Source: Cavia porcellus (taxonomy: Eukaryota; Chordata; Mammalia; Rodentia; Caviidae). Taken from it: DNA of 64,000 bases. The notes under the pieces are model-generated. The model was given only the letters and a program-made list of their open reading frames with translations. It was not told the DNA's origin and made no database searches. Of this stretch, positions 45,961-56,160 are shown in pieces. The translations under genes were made by a program, and so were the position numbers. The stretch is taken from positions 186,001 through 250,000 of the forward strand of contig NW_026947703.1 of NCBI RefSeq assembly GCF_034190915.1, read 5' to 3'. How positions within the stretch are numbered: the first letter of the stretch is position 1; each line of letters opens with the position of its first letter.

Positions 45961-46485
45961 AAAACAGGTCTTTAACTAGGAACACAGAAAGGAAGTCTCG
46001 CCAACCCATGCAACGAGGCTGGGCAATCCAGGAACTCAGGGAGGCCCTGATTCAAAAACATAACATAAAATAGGCTAAGTTTATAATCAGTGCAACGGCC
46101 CTACCCTCAATACAAGCAGTGAAAAGGAGAAGGAGAAACAAAAAGTAATACAAATACATTGCAAACCATGTTAAAATTTACTTTACCTTAATTGTAGTGC
46201 TAATCTGGAGAGAAATTTCCATTTGATCCTGTTGTTACATTCTCCCTGGACAATGTATGAAGCGGCAGACTGAGAGAGTGTAATGGTGATATGAATTCCC
46301 AGTATTTCAGGACAAACACTTTAAAGCCCCAGTTCTCTAACACTTTCCCATCCAAGTCTGGCTCTGAGCTGTCCCCAAGTCTACATATGCACTGCAAAGG
46401 CACCCTCCTCTGCTGCTATTGGATGGCATTCATATAAGTGGCCACTCTGTCCAGGAATTAAAAGTATTATTGAACTATTCACCTA
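45961..46485. other. No recognised gene; possible B1 remnant at ~46000-46060
   Basis: 'ctgggcaatccaggaactca' and 'gggaggccctgattcaaaaa' hint at the end of an old 7SL-type SINE. Nothing else is recognised. Confidence 0.3.
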
Positions 46486-46489
46486 TGAA

Positions 46490-46660
46490 TGCCTCAGTTT
46501 ATCTTTTTTATAGCAGCACAGTACTCTGTTATATGTAAATACATTTTTCTTATCCATTCATCCGTCAATAAACTTTGAGACTGTTTCTAACATCTAGCTA
46601 TTATAAATTGTGCTGTTATAAATATGGGTACATGTATCTTAGTTTTTGGTAAAGAAAGAT
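46490..46660 (-). mobile_element. Old L1 ORF2 3' fragment, minus strand
   Basis: Reversed L1 C-terminal text: 'atagcagcacagtactctgt', 'cttatccattcatccgtcaa', 'gctattataaattgtgctgt'. Confidence 0.7.
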
Positions 46661-47210
46661 CTATATTATCTGGGTTTTGTAAGAATCTTTTGGTTTGCAT
46701 TTTGTATTCTGTATAACTATTTTGATGATGATAGTGTAATAACTATTAACATTCTCCTGTTAAATTGCAAATAAATTTTTTCATAAAACAAACATATAAA
46801 CAAAACATTATTGCAAAGATTCATTATCAATGCAGGAGGACTGTTTGTTGAATTTGTCGATTACTAAATCAGACATGTTAAAACACGACATCCAAATCTG
46901 CTTTTCTATATATTTCTCTCTTTAACTCTTAGCTTAATGAATTTTCATGTTCTACTAAATTTTACATGAGAATGGTTGTTTTGCTTTCCTGAAAACTTTC
47001 TTCTTTTCTTATTATGCAATGTCTTTCATAGTATACTGTGATATCCTTTACTTTGGAGGCTGCCTTTTCTGATACTAATACACTTTGACCAGTGTTCTTA
47101 TGATTAATGTTTGTATATTGTTTATTTCTTACACTCACAATTTCCACTTATTTCAAATGTGTACCTTCTAGAAATCAGATAATGTTATTGCTTTTGGAAA
47201 CTCATTTTGT
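46661..47210 (-). mobile_element. Old L1 ORF2 5'-half remnants, minus strand
   Basis: 46840-47200 contains text like the reversed endonuclease region of old L1s ('gatactaatacactttgacc', 'cttatgattaatgtttgtat', 'tgtgtaccttctagaaatca'). Diverged and tentative. Confidence 0.45.
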
Positions 47211-47214
47211 TGAG

Positions 47215-47575
47215 CTGTGGGTCAGGAGGAAAACCAAAAGGCCAACACCCTGCCATGAGCCAACCAGTACACGGGCTGGAAGAGAAGAAGAACCACACCT
47301 GCCCCCATAAGCAACCAACTGATCCAGGGGAACACTGGCTAAGGTGGTAGCTACTTAAGTGCACAACATCTTAGTGCTTCTATTGTTTGATTGACTTTTC
47401 AGGGCAAAAGCCAGTGATCTGAGTATCTATTTAGAGGATAATCATATGCAATATAGCAACTATGAGGGATTTCCTTCAGTCTTGTATTTGAAATCCAAAA
47501 TTGTTTCACTGTGTTATTGGATTCCATTTTATTTTGTGTTTTATTCCCTTTAAATAAAAAAAGAAAATCGTTTTG
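47215..47575 (+). mobile_element. L1 3'-UTR fragment
   Basis: 'gtcaggaggaaaaccaaaag' ... 'gtattt..gattgacttttcag' ... 'atgcaatatagcaactatga' ... 'tattccctttaaataaaaaa'. Same layout as 42240-42625 and 1-465. Confidence 0.75.
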
Positions 47576-48288
47576 TTTTGAAATGAGTATAAATTCACAG
47601 GTAGTTGAAGAATAAGATGTTCTAAAATTTCTTTACCCATTTTCAATTAATGGTTAACAGGTTGTAGAGATAATAGGGTGGGATCAAAACTAGGCAATGT
47701 TATTCTTTACCAGAAATGTATCACAGATCTGATTTATCACCCACGCTTACATTAGGTAACTAGTGGTTTCATGAGAGCAACTCAAGTAGGTATGGGCGAT
47801 ATAGCATCATGGTTTTTAATGGTATTTCTTTAATGGGTTTTAGTTGTATTTCTTTAATGGATAATTAAGCTAAATTTCATGTTTTTTTAAGACTTTTGCT
47901 AGGTCACTAATGTGCCAAATAGGGAGCCAACCCAGTCTCTACCCCTGCATGCATGCAGGCCGCCATCAAGCCTGTCATGGTTAAACAGCACAAGCAGGAA
48001 AAAGACTGGCAGGTTTCTATGGATGGGGCCCACCATACAAGCCCACCAGTCTCCATTTCCTTTCAAAACCTGCAGCCAAGCACTGATCAACAGAGCCACT
48101 CAACCACACCTTGGAGTAGCTGTGAGTGCCTGAAGAAGCCTGCCCTGCACCCCACCACCTCCCCAGGAACATGGGTTAAGAGAAACCCAGGTGCCTAACT
48201 CATTTCCCTATACTATGGATGGGTAGCCAATGTGGGAAGTGCCTAGGACTCCACAACACGTTGGCCTTAAAGATCCTAGTGAAATATC
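47576..48288. other. No recognised gene; possible LINE debris
   Basis: 47580-47880 vaguely resembles an old L1 3'-UTR. 47900-48280 is GC-balanced and unassigned. No RasGEF-type exon is found here. Confidence 0.35.
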
Positions 48289-50073
48289 AAGATGGAGGAG
48301 CAAAAGGCAATCTCTGGCCTCCAGCTCACACAGAAAAAGTCCAGGAGAAGTAGACATGGAATAAAGTGGGGGTCCTACACCTGAAACTGCTGGGATGATG
48401 GCAACTGAAGTGAAGAAACTACTTCATGAGCCTGTAAAAGGAATGAAATAAAACATATCACAGATAGAAGAAGAAATGATAAACATAATAAAAGAATTGC
48501 TGAGTATACCTAAAGAAGACACAGGTTTAAAAGAAAAAGTGTAGCATAGGAAAATGAAGACAATCTTGAATAGCATAAAGGAGAACTGGAGACATAAAAT
48601 AGACTCAAACAAATATCCAGGAGATTAAAAACTCCTTTGAAAGTTGGCAGAATTGCTTGAAAGAAACTGAAGATAGACTTTCAAACCTTGAAGTCAGGAT
48701 GACATCCAATGATCATGAGGGAAAGATCTCTAAAGACAACCAAGAAATAGCAATGCAGTGGTGGCAAGACTACACAAAGAAAAATAATTGAAGAGTAATA
48801 AGTGTCAGCAAAAGTAGTCAACACAGATGACATAAAGAGACTATTTATAGAAGTAATAGCAGAGAACATCCGACGCATGGGAAAAGGAGCTGACATACCA
48901 ATAAATGAGGCATATACACCTCCAACTAGCCATAACAAACATTAATCTACTCCAAATAATAATCAAGGTCCCAGAAATTCAGCATAAGAACAGAATGTTA
49001 AAGGCTATTAGAGAAAAGAACAGATCACCAGTAAAGGAAAACTCATCATACTCATGATCGGTTTCTCAATCAAAACTATCAACTCAAGTAGAGCTTTGAG
49101 TAAAGTATTTCAAGTGGTGAAACCAAACAGCTTTCAACTCAGACTGATGGACCCTGCAGAAATATATTTCAAAATCAATGGAGAAATTGGATACTTCCAC
49201 GATAAACAACAACTGAAAGAATTCATGACAAACAAGCCAAGCCTACAAGGAGTATTGAAGGACATTCTAGAGAAACATAAAAATGACCACAGATCCAGGA
49301 AGAGTAGCAGAGTGGGGTCACCGAGAGGAGCAGACAATTGAATGGAGGGAAAAATAGGGAGCTTAAGGCTAGCAAAGAGCACGGCAGAGATGAACCAGTG
49401 CATGCTGGCCACAACCATTCATGTAGATGGCCTCAACTCATCAATAAAAAGAAACACAGACAGAGCAGAGCAAAAACAAAGTGCACCAATATGCGGTGTA
49501 CAAGAAACACACTAACTTGGAAGGAAATTCATGGACTGAAAGCCAGAGGAGAAAAAAACAGTGCTCCATGTGACAGGGAACAGAAATAAGCAGAAGGAGC
49601 TTGCCCATCTATCACATAATAGGTAAGAATGATTTGGCATTTTGTACAATGGAAAGTTACTCAGGTATAAAGAAAGATAATCATGAGGCTCTTGGTAAAT
49701 GGGTGCAACTTGTGATTGTGCACTTGGGTGAAATGGTTCAGACACACTTAGCTGAACATCATGGTGTCTCCCTGGAATAAAAAAAAAACTAAAGGAATTA
49801 GTGGGATCTAAAATGCAAAAGGGAAAGAGAAGGTGGTAGCCATTGTTAATTCCCTATCATCTTGTTTTAAAGTCTTCTATCACTTTAATCCTGTTTTGTG
49901 TCATTAGGCCTGATGGTATGACAGCTATTTTGAAGATAACAAGAGGCACTGTGGTAGTCATTGTTGATTTGCTATTATCGTCTTTTTGAAGTCCTGTATC
50001 CCTGTTACAGTCTTGTTTTAATTGACTTTATTCTGTTTTATTTTGTTTAGTTTTATTCTCTTAAAAACAAAAC
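48289..50073 (+). mobile_element. HAL1-like half-LINE, copy H4 (short subfamily)
   Basis: It begins 'aagatggaggagcaaaaggc', an L1-type 5' end. A short 5'-UTR leads to ORF1 (about 48400-49340; an open piece at 49054-49341 covers the RNA-binding half). Then comes ORF2 N-terminus including an I-C-G-V-Q-E-T-H-like stretch (about 49420-49600). At the junction after 'tgtgacagggaacagaaata' it jumps to the ORF2 C-terminal 'tacaatggaaagttactcag' motif and the 3'-UTR. The jump is in the same place as in H1, but the 5'- and 3'-UTRs are much shorter. No reverse transcriptase. Confidence 0.75.
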
Positions 50074-50310
50074 AATTATCAAACTGGTCTGTAGCTTAAG
50101 ATTTCACAGTGTCGTCAGTGTAATCTGGTCCCAGGTCTGCCCCCCAAACCCAGTGTCAGCATTTTTGCCCTTTTGGAAAATTGTCCTTAATTTCTTTTGA
50201 GTTTTTCTAATAAAGTTTTTTTTTTATTTGGAGTATTGGGGAAATTTATAAAATACATCCTAGACATTTCTACTTCACAGACAAATTTTGAACACATTTT
50301 GTTCAGTTTA
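50074..50310. other. Low-copy DNA between H4 and the RALGDS-like remnant
   Basis: T-rich. On the minus strand it follows the last recognisable RALGDS-like exon and ends the frame with a stop at 50308-50310. Confidence 0.4.
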
Positions 50311-50445
50311 GGGCACTGGTGCGCCCGGAGCTCCAATGGAGAGGAGCCGCTGCCTACAGTAGTTTTCCCAGGTCTCCATCAGGAATTGGATGGCACTGAT
50401 TCGCAGCCCAGAGGAGGAAGCAAGGTTCCTTAGGATTTGGTGCTC
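50311..50445 (-). pseudogene. RALGDS-like exon 6 (degenerate)
   Basis: Acceptor 'ccttctttcctag', then EHQILRNLASSSGLRISAIQ and ETWENYCRQR, aligning to the RALGDS E-C-R-I-L-K-N ... K-T-W-E-D block with a small deletion. It runs to TAA at 50308-50310. No convincing donor and no further catalytic exons. Confidence 0.65.
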
Positions 50446-50749
50446 CTAGGAAAGAAGGACTCTGTGAGAAACACTGAAGCTCTAAACTCCACATGAGATC
50501 CCTGTCCTGATCACACAGACCTTCCTGGAGCCCCCAGTGGGGACACTCGGGAAGCAAGGTATAAGAGAGCCCAGGACCACATCTCCTGCTTAGGAAAGAG
50601 TGGCAGGATGAAGGACTGGGACATAGGAGTGCAGACGAGAGCAATTCTAGGAATGAGAGACCTGAGGTCTATGCAGGGTCTCAGAGCTTAGAGCCCATAA
50701 AAATGGAGTCCCAAGTCCCTCCTGAAGCTGATCTGGGACCCCTGGAGAC

Positions 50750-50914
50750 TCAGTGTTCGACAACCTGAGTATGCTCCGAGGCTCCCATGAGGCGATGCCT
50801 GAGGACAGTGTTGATGACACACTGGGCCACACTTGAGAGCTGAAGGAAAGTGGTGCAGATGGCAGCAGCATGGTGCTCCTTGGCTTTTTTGTCCTGCTGC
50901 ATCAGGGTAGAATC
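50750..50914 (-). pseudogene. RALGDS-like exon 5, start of RasGEF catalytic domain
   Basis: Acceptor 'cttccctttccag', then DSTLMQQDKKAKEHHAAA, SSVAQCVINTVL and TQVVEH. This corresponds to the D-K-K-x-K-E-H ... V-A-x-C-V-I-T ... V-V-E-H block of the RasGEF domain. The next codon, normally Trp, is TGA (50750-50752). An alternative donor CAG|GTTGTC at 50764-50765 would leave phase 0 but remove V-V-E-H. Confidence 0.82.
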
Positions 50915-51256
50915 CTGGAAAGGGAAGAGTACAATGTTTTAAAACTGCTCCTGAAGAGAGATGGTATTACAGGGCCCTTCCAAAGGCCACAAGGTCCCAA
51001 GCAAAGATGGAGACTACTGATCAGATCTGCAGCTCAGGTAGTCAGGACTGTGCCTCCCACTTCATGGCGAATTCCGGGTTCTGTTTGCCTGCAACCAACA
51101 ACCTCTCACATAAGAGTGACCCTGTTGTGTGCAAGAATGGAGCTGGGATTTGGGCTCTGGACTAGGGGACAACAGGCCTTTATAACAGATGCCTGAAAGG
51201 AGTACAGGCTTGCCTTTCCTTCTGAGCCCAGCCACGCCCCATGACTCTCAGCATCA

Positions 51257-51582
51257 CCCCATGACCAGGTCAAGAGGGAACACCATCATGTGAGGCTTTT
51301 CCATACTCACTCTTCTCTTCATGATCATAGGTGAGGGCCAGCATGGCACCATGGGTAGAAGTGGCCCTGCCCTGATTGGCTCCAGCTCCTGAGTCACAGA
51401 TACAGTCTGCTTCTTCTTTGCAACAAAAGCTCGAGGTGGCTTTAGAGGCACATGTCGCAGTGGAGCTGGTACTGCAGTTGACTCTGGCTCCAGAATGGCT
51501 GATGGATCTGCTTCTGGTTTACAGGCTGCTGCAGCTGATTCTCCCTCTCCAGTAGGACCTGGCACTGGGGCTGGTGCCATAG
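51257..51582 (-). pseudogene. RALGDS-like exon 4, Pro/Ala-rich linker
   Basis: Acceptor 'tttttcctgcag', then MAPAPVPGPTGEGES and on to VPCWPSPMIMKRR and EKPHMMVFPLDLV, matching the RALGDS linker and the segment just before the catalytic domain. A strong donor AGA|GTGAGT at 51310-51311 would end it in phase 0, compatible with exon 5. Similarity continues past that donor to an in-frame TGA at 51254-51256. Confidence 0.82.
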
Positions 51583-51790
51583 CTGCAGGAAAAAGGTGCT
51601 CAACATCACTGCCTTGTTCTGAACCATTACCTGCTGCCAGAAATATCTTCCATCCCTGATTCCAAAACATGATCTTCTCAGAATGTGGTCCACCAACTCA
51701 GGGTCCTGAGGCTCATGTATGGGCCTGGCCTGACCCAGCCAGAAGCCTCATCCTCATGTTCATGAATGGACCCATCCCTGCCCTCCTCAC

Positions 51791-52074
51791 CCTCAGTCTT
51801 GGCTCTCATGGTCTCCATGTCATCCAGCTCTGCCAGTAGAAGGAACGCACAGTGCTCCAGGTCTGAGCCAGGCATGTGCAGCTGTATATACTCCACCAGC
51901 TTCTTAAGGCACACAAACTCCGGAGGCTGATTGAACTGTTCTGAGTACTTTGCAAGCCATGTACCCAAGATGGTAGAGATGGCACTGAGAGCAGATGGGT
52001 TTGCAGTGTCACAAAACCCAGCAAAAATGACAGAGAACCTCTCCTGGTGGGACTCCAGATTGGCTACTCCCCTT
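51791..52074 (-). pseudogene. RALGDS-like exon 3
   Basis: Open frame with ISTILGTWLAKYSEQFNQPP, then CLKKLVEYIQLHMPGSDLEH and LLLAELDD. This corresponds to the conserved stretch between RasGEF_N and the linker in RALGDS. Donor at GAGG|GTGAGG. The 5' edge at 52074 (CTAAAG acceptor) keeps phase but is a weak site; an acceptor nearer 52000 is also possible. Confidence 0.85.
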
Positions 52075-53767
52075 CTTTAGACAAGACCATAAACTGCTGT
52101 GTGGAACTTGAGGGGACCCTGCTCATGGTAAAGTAAACTGGTCAACAGGTTTTGCTCCAACCCATGACTCTGGTGACATCTCAACCTGCAGTCCATGTTA
52201 CTAGGTTGTGTCTATCTCTGAGACACCTATGAAGTGGTCTTGTCTTCCCATCCACACTTCTATTGAGAGGTGCGGCTACCCTTTAAAGTCACCAAGTCCC
52301 TAAAAACTACTAGCAAAGTAGCAAGGCTGTGACAAGCATGCTGCTTCCCAAACAGCCAGTGTGTCCCAGTGAGGGATGGGGTGGACACACACAGCTGGAA
52401 TGGGCTCTGGTGGGCAAGGAGCTTCACAGGGCGTGGCTCAAATCTCTGGGCTCCCCTATGTTCCCTGGTCTAGGATCCCACCCACAGCTCTCATTTCCTG
52501 CTCCTGCAAGGGAAGCCTCTGACCTCCACCCACCATCAGGAAACACAAGTAAGGGAGGTGGTGTGTCTCCCCCTCCCTATAACATCTCCTGAATTCCCTA
52601 CTCTGGACACAGGCCCCTTCCCTCTTGAGTCAAAGCCCACTCACTTTTTCAGTTGATCCAGAGTCCTGCCATTCTTACTGGAGCAATGGAGGCTTTGGCT
52701 GTATGTGGAGGCCATGAGACTATCACATCTGTAACCAGTATGACAAAATGGTACTTTAAATGTGAGAGTTACTCCTTAAGGACAAATGGCTTCTCCAAAT
52801 TTCTACAAGCTAAAGACTTAACCTCAACTACCTCTTTCCTTAGTCCAGACAAAAAGAGAGACTATGCAGATGCAAGAAGTCAAGCAGGTCAAGTCCCATT
52901 CCTGTCCAGAAGGGAGGGAGGGATTGGAAGGTGTCTGGAAGACATGGAGCAAGCCTAAAAAGGTGTCTTCTTTCTTTTTCATGCCTTCTCCCTTCTCTAC
53001 CTTGCTATGAAAGACTCTGCGCACTTGGACACTGTCAGTTGGTGATCTCAGGTCAAGATAGCACCTCTGTCTCCTGGGAGGAAGGTTAAGGTAAATCTTT
53101 CTCTTTACCCAGAATAAATAGCTTCCTTTGATTTTTTTCTGGAATGAGTCAATGAACCTGAGAAGATGGACCTGGGAGGCTGATCATGCACCTGCCACAA
53201 CTTCTTATGGCTTCTTGGGTTACTGGCTACTCTGACATAGAAATAAAGCCTAGGAGAGAAGGTATTTTCCTTAGGCTTGAATTGGGCTAAATACCCAGAA
53301 ACATGCCTATGTACAATTACTGCTTCATATCTATGTGAGACATGAATGAACCCAAACATCTCCTTCCCAAATAGCTCCATTCGGTCCAAGACACAGTCTC
53401 CCCACAGCAGCACCTCCCCCAGATTTTTCTCTCTCTGAATCAAACAGAAGAAGCTCCCAGATGGAGTCCAGAGTCTCCCATACAGATGGGAAACTTGCTC
53501 TGCTCTTTCAAGTAAGTGAGGACCAAGATTGAGAGCTTCTCCATGTGGATGAAAGGAGAATGTCACACACAGGTCGACTGTTGCACTGGATAACCTGTGT
53601 GTACAACCAAGCATCCAACAGACATTTGCAGGCTCCTTTGGTACTGATCACACCTATTAGCATCCCAATTTCCACATAGCAAACTGAGTCGCTTAATAAT
53701 GCAAGGTATTCCCAAGACCCACCCAAATGGTGCTGAGCTCCCCTGGCCTGTAAGATGATGCACAAAC
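52075..53767 (-). other. RALGDS-like intron 2 (1.7 kb), with a 169-codon chance ORF
   Basis: No RALGDS similarity was found between exons 2 and 3. A 169-codon open frame at 53105-53614 overlaps in another register and has no recognisable domain. It is probably chance, but it is the longest frame in the window. Confidence 0.5.
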
Positions 53768-53961
53768 CTTTTCAATAGCTGATCTAACACCTGATCCATG
53801 GTGCCAAAAGCTTGGTAGTTTTGCAAAAACTTTTGTAGGAACAATGGGTTCCCTTGAAGCAGGGATGACACAAGATGGTTGACCATCGTCTCCCTTATAT
53901 CTGCCTTCAGAAATTCCAGGCAAGCTGGGATATCCACACTCTGACCGGATTTCTTTTCACC
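53768..53961 (-). pseudogene. RALGDS-like exon 2, RasGEF_N
   Basis: Acceptor 'cactgcaatacag', 194 open nt, donor AAAAG|GTTTGT. It encodes a RasGEF_N signature: LKADIRETMVNHLVSSLL then FLQKFLQNYQAFGT and QVLDQLLKR, matching the L-x-A-G-T-x-E-x-L-V-E-H-L and F-x-x-T-Y-R-x-F pattern of the family. In phase with exon 1. Confidence 0.85.
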
Positions 53962-54019
53962 CTGTATTGCAGTGAACATGGAAACAATAGTTGTATTAAT
54001 CACTTGTCTATCTCTAGGA

Positions 54020-54400
54020 CTAATATGCAACACAATTTAAGAGGCACAGAGGCTTATTTGGGCTCATGGTTTCAGATAATTTAGTTCATGGTTGACTCCA
54101 AGGCAGAAACACTATGATCCAAACAAATGGCAGAGGAAAGCTGCTCAACTCTTACAGCCAAAAGAGAGAGGCAGAGAGAAAGGAAGAGACTGGGACAAAA
54201 ATACGTCCTCCAGAGTCACACCCACAGTGACCCACCTCCTCAAATCAGGCCCCAACTCCTAGCAACATATTCAGCTATGGAGTCATCAGTTTATTAGTCC
54301 ACTGATGAGTATGTCACCCACACAGTCAAATCACATCTGAAAGCCCCACTGCTAGATACATGAGACATCTGGGAATATTATACACCTAAGCCACAACCTT
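54020..54400. mobile_element. MaLR-like LTR remnant in RALGDS-like intron 1
   Basis: 'aggcttatttgggctcatgg', 'aaacaaatggcagaggaaag', 'acctcctcaaatcaggcccc' and 'ttagtccactgatgagtatg' resemble old MaLR or other LTR text. Tentative. Confidence 0.4.
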
Positions 54401-54424
54401 AGAAAACTGCCAAATGACAAGAGA

Positions 54425-54695
54425 CATTATGGTAGACATTGGTATCTCCCTATTGTCTGGCTTTGAAGACCTAAAATGCCTTCATCATTCTGTTCTGATG
54501 AGTTTAGTTCAGTATGTATTCACTGTGTGAGAAGATGTGGGCAACTATTTGGAAGAAAATAAGAGACAGTATGACAAGACAGTGAAGATCTCCAGGGGTC
54601 TTGCTTTTAATTCTGTGTTTCTTAAAATAATTTCCTTAAGATCTGGGGTTTTTTTCTGTTTAATTTTACCCTCTTTAAAATAAAAATTGAAAAAG
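54425..54695 (+). mobile_element. HAL1/L1 3'-UTR tail fragment
   Basis: 'gcaactatttggaagaaaat', 'gacagtgaagatctccaggg', 'gtcttgctttt' and terminal 'taccctctttaaaataaaaa' match the last 160 bp of H1 (15645-15804). Confidence 0.75.
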
Positions 54696-54751
54696 GAAAA
54701 CTGTCAAATGACTCTGCCATAAAATAATGTGAGAAAACCACAGACTACGGA

Positions 54752-54802
54752 TATACACACACATACACGTACATGTACACATACACTTACACACACAGAG
54801 GG
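54752..54802 (+). repeat. Imperfect (CA)n
   Basis: Interrupted ACAC/ATAC/GTAC dinucleotide tract. Confidence 0.85.
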
Positions 54803-54855
54803 AGGGCCTGGATACACACAAAAGTGATTAGAGCAGTGGGTTGGCTTTTGCTGAC

Positions 54856-55017
54856 CTGTCCTTGGCTACTGTGTGCCCCACTTTGTCCCTTCTGAGAAAA
54901 TGGCCACAGGCGTCGAATGAGACGAGGAACCCAGTTTCTCCAGACATGGCTGAGTCGTCCCCTGTGAGATCTCCTGGGGCCGAAGTCTTGGGAAGTCGGG
55001 AAGCAGCAAGAAAACAT
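54856..55017 (-). pseudogene. RALGDS-like exon 1 (54 codons)
   Basis: The first in-frame ATG is at 55015-55017 with A at -3. The frame starts MFSCCFPTSQDFGP, is Arg/Trp-rich in the middle (R-L-I-R-R-L-W-P-F), ends SSQGQ, and is followed by the donor CAG|GTCAGC. It ends in phase 0, matching the next exon. The N-terminal text resembles that of annotated RALGDS-like proteins in mammals as I recall them, so this assignment is weaker than for the other exons. Confidence 0.55.
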
Positions 55018-55315
55018 CCTCACATGTCCTATGTCTCCAGACAAGTGAGCAAGCTTCAGTTAGTTAAGTTACCTGGTGCTTGGCAACAGGGTTCCGAGTT
55101 TGATCATCAAGGAAGTGAGGTCATCTCCTGGGGTCTCCTTAACTGAACTTTTCATTTTACTGGACTTCAAACAGTCCGTGGGTTGCCGACTGCCCCAAAC
55201 CTACACCAGATACACAACCAGACACATGCAGTGACACAACATCATCTGACCCACCCTCCCCAGGCAGACCAAGGGTTACCTGTCAACCCAAGAAACAGGT
55301 GGACCCTGCCACTCT
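55018..55315. other. Possible RALGDS-like promoter side; nothing recognised
   Basis: Immediately upstream of the first ATG on the minus strand. No CpG island, TATA box or known repeat is seen. Confidence 0.35.
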
Positions 55316-55317
55316 TA

Positions 55318-55690
55318 ACTCATGGTTAGGTTAAGTAAGACATGGTTTAGGGCTAGAAGTTAGGGTTAAGTTTTGTTGTGAAGGTCAGAGTTTGTTTCAG
55401 GGTTAGGATTTAGAATTAGGGTTCAGGGGTAAATAAAGAGCTATGATTTAAGGGGTAAGGTTGGTTCCTGCTTTAGAGCTAATTTTTAAGCTTTATGGTT
55501 AGGTTTGGAGTTTGAGATGGATTTCTGTTTTATTCTTTGAGTAATTGAAAAGATTACATAATGATTTACTGCTCAGGATTTGGTGAGGATATAGTTGCAT
55601 TTAGAAGTTAAATGTAACGCTGACAGTTTTGTTTGGATATTTATAGATGTGAGAGTTAGGGGTTAGGATTAGAATTACCTTTATAGCTAG
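55318..55690 (+). repeat. Degenerate TTAGGG-like tract
   Basis: Recurrent short strings such as 'gttagggttaag', 'cagggttagga', 'aattagggttcagggg', 'ggttaggtttgg' and 'gttaggggttagga' occur in the same orientation over about 370 bp with irregular spacers. This looks like heavily decayed telomere-type or related simple-sequence DNA. Confidence 0.5.
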
Positions 55691-56160
55691 CTATATTGAT
55701 AACAAAATTAGAAGTCTAACTAAATTTGAAAACATTTAAGATATTTGGCTTTCAACAGTTCTTTGTGATTTCTAATATTTAAGTATCCCACGTACACCTT
55801 GAACCATAAAAATGTCTTAAAGCACTCATATGCACACCACCATTTTTCTGTTTTCACAGTTTCTGCCAAACATCCTCTTAGAAACTCATTTTGAAGATTC
55901 ATTTAACCTTTTCCATTTTAGATAGCATCTTTATTAAATATTGAATTGTTATAGCTATAAATTATGTTAACAGTTACTATTCTTTGAATGCATTTTTGTG
56001 CTTAAACTTTGACAGTGCTTATTACAGCTGAAGAGTATGTAGAGGAAGTAAGTATGCAAGAAACAGAAACTTAAGGTGGTCAGTTTTCAAGACAAAGTAG
56101 TTAACTTTGAATGGAAAATTCCTAGTAGTTCAAACTGCCTGATCTAGAGGCCTAAGAAAA
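55691..56160. other. No recognised gene
   Basis: AT-rich low-copy DNA before the L1 3'-UTR. Confidence 0.4.

Larger units (their letters stand above)
50311..55017 (-). pseudogene. RALGDS: RALGDS-like gene remnant (five recognised exons, incomplete RasGEF)
   Basis: RALGDS-type proteins activate Ral GTPases by nucleotide exchange: a RasGEF_N (REM) domain, a Pro/Ala-rich linker, the CDC25-type RasGEF domain, then a Ras-binding domain. On the minus strand are a short Cys/Arg-rich N-terminal exon, a RasGEF_N exon, an exon with the I-L-G-T-W-L and M-P-G-S-D-L-E signatures, a linker exon and two diverged exons from the start of the catalytic domain. The first four keep frame and phase across good splice sites. 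The rest of the catalytic core and the Ras-binding domain are absent; their expected place is occupied by HAL1 copy H4 and L1 debris. A TGA follows the V-V-E-H stretch in the fifth exon. Introns are kept, so this is a DNA-level duplicate. Probably a pseudogene, though a truncated REM-domain protein cannot be excluded. Symbol denotes the family only. Confidence 0.8.
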
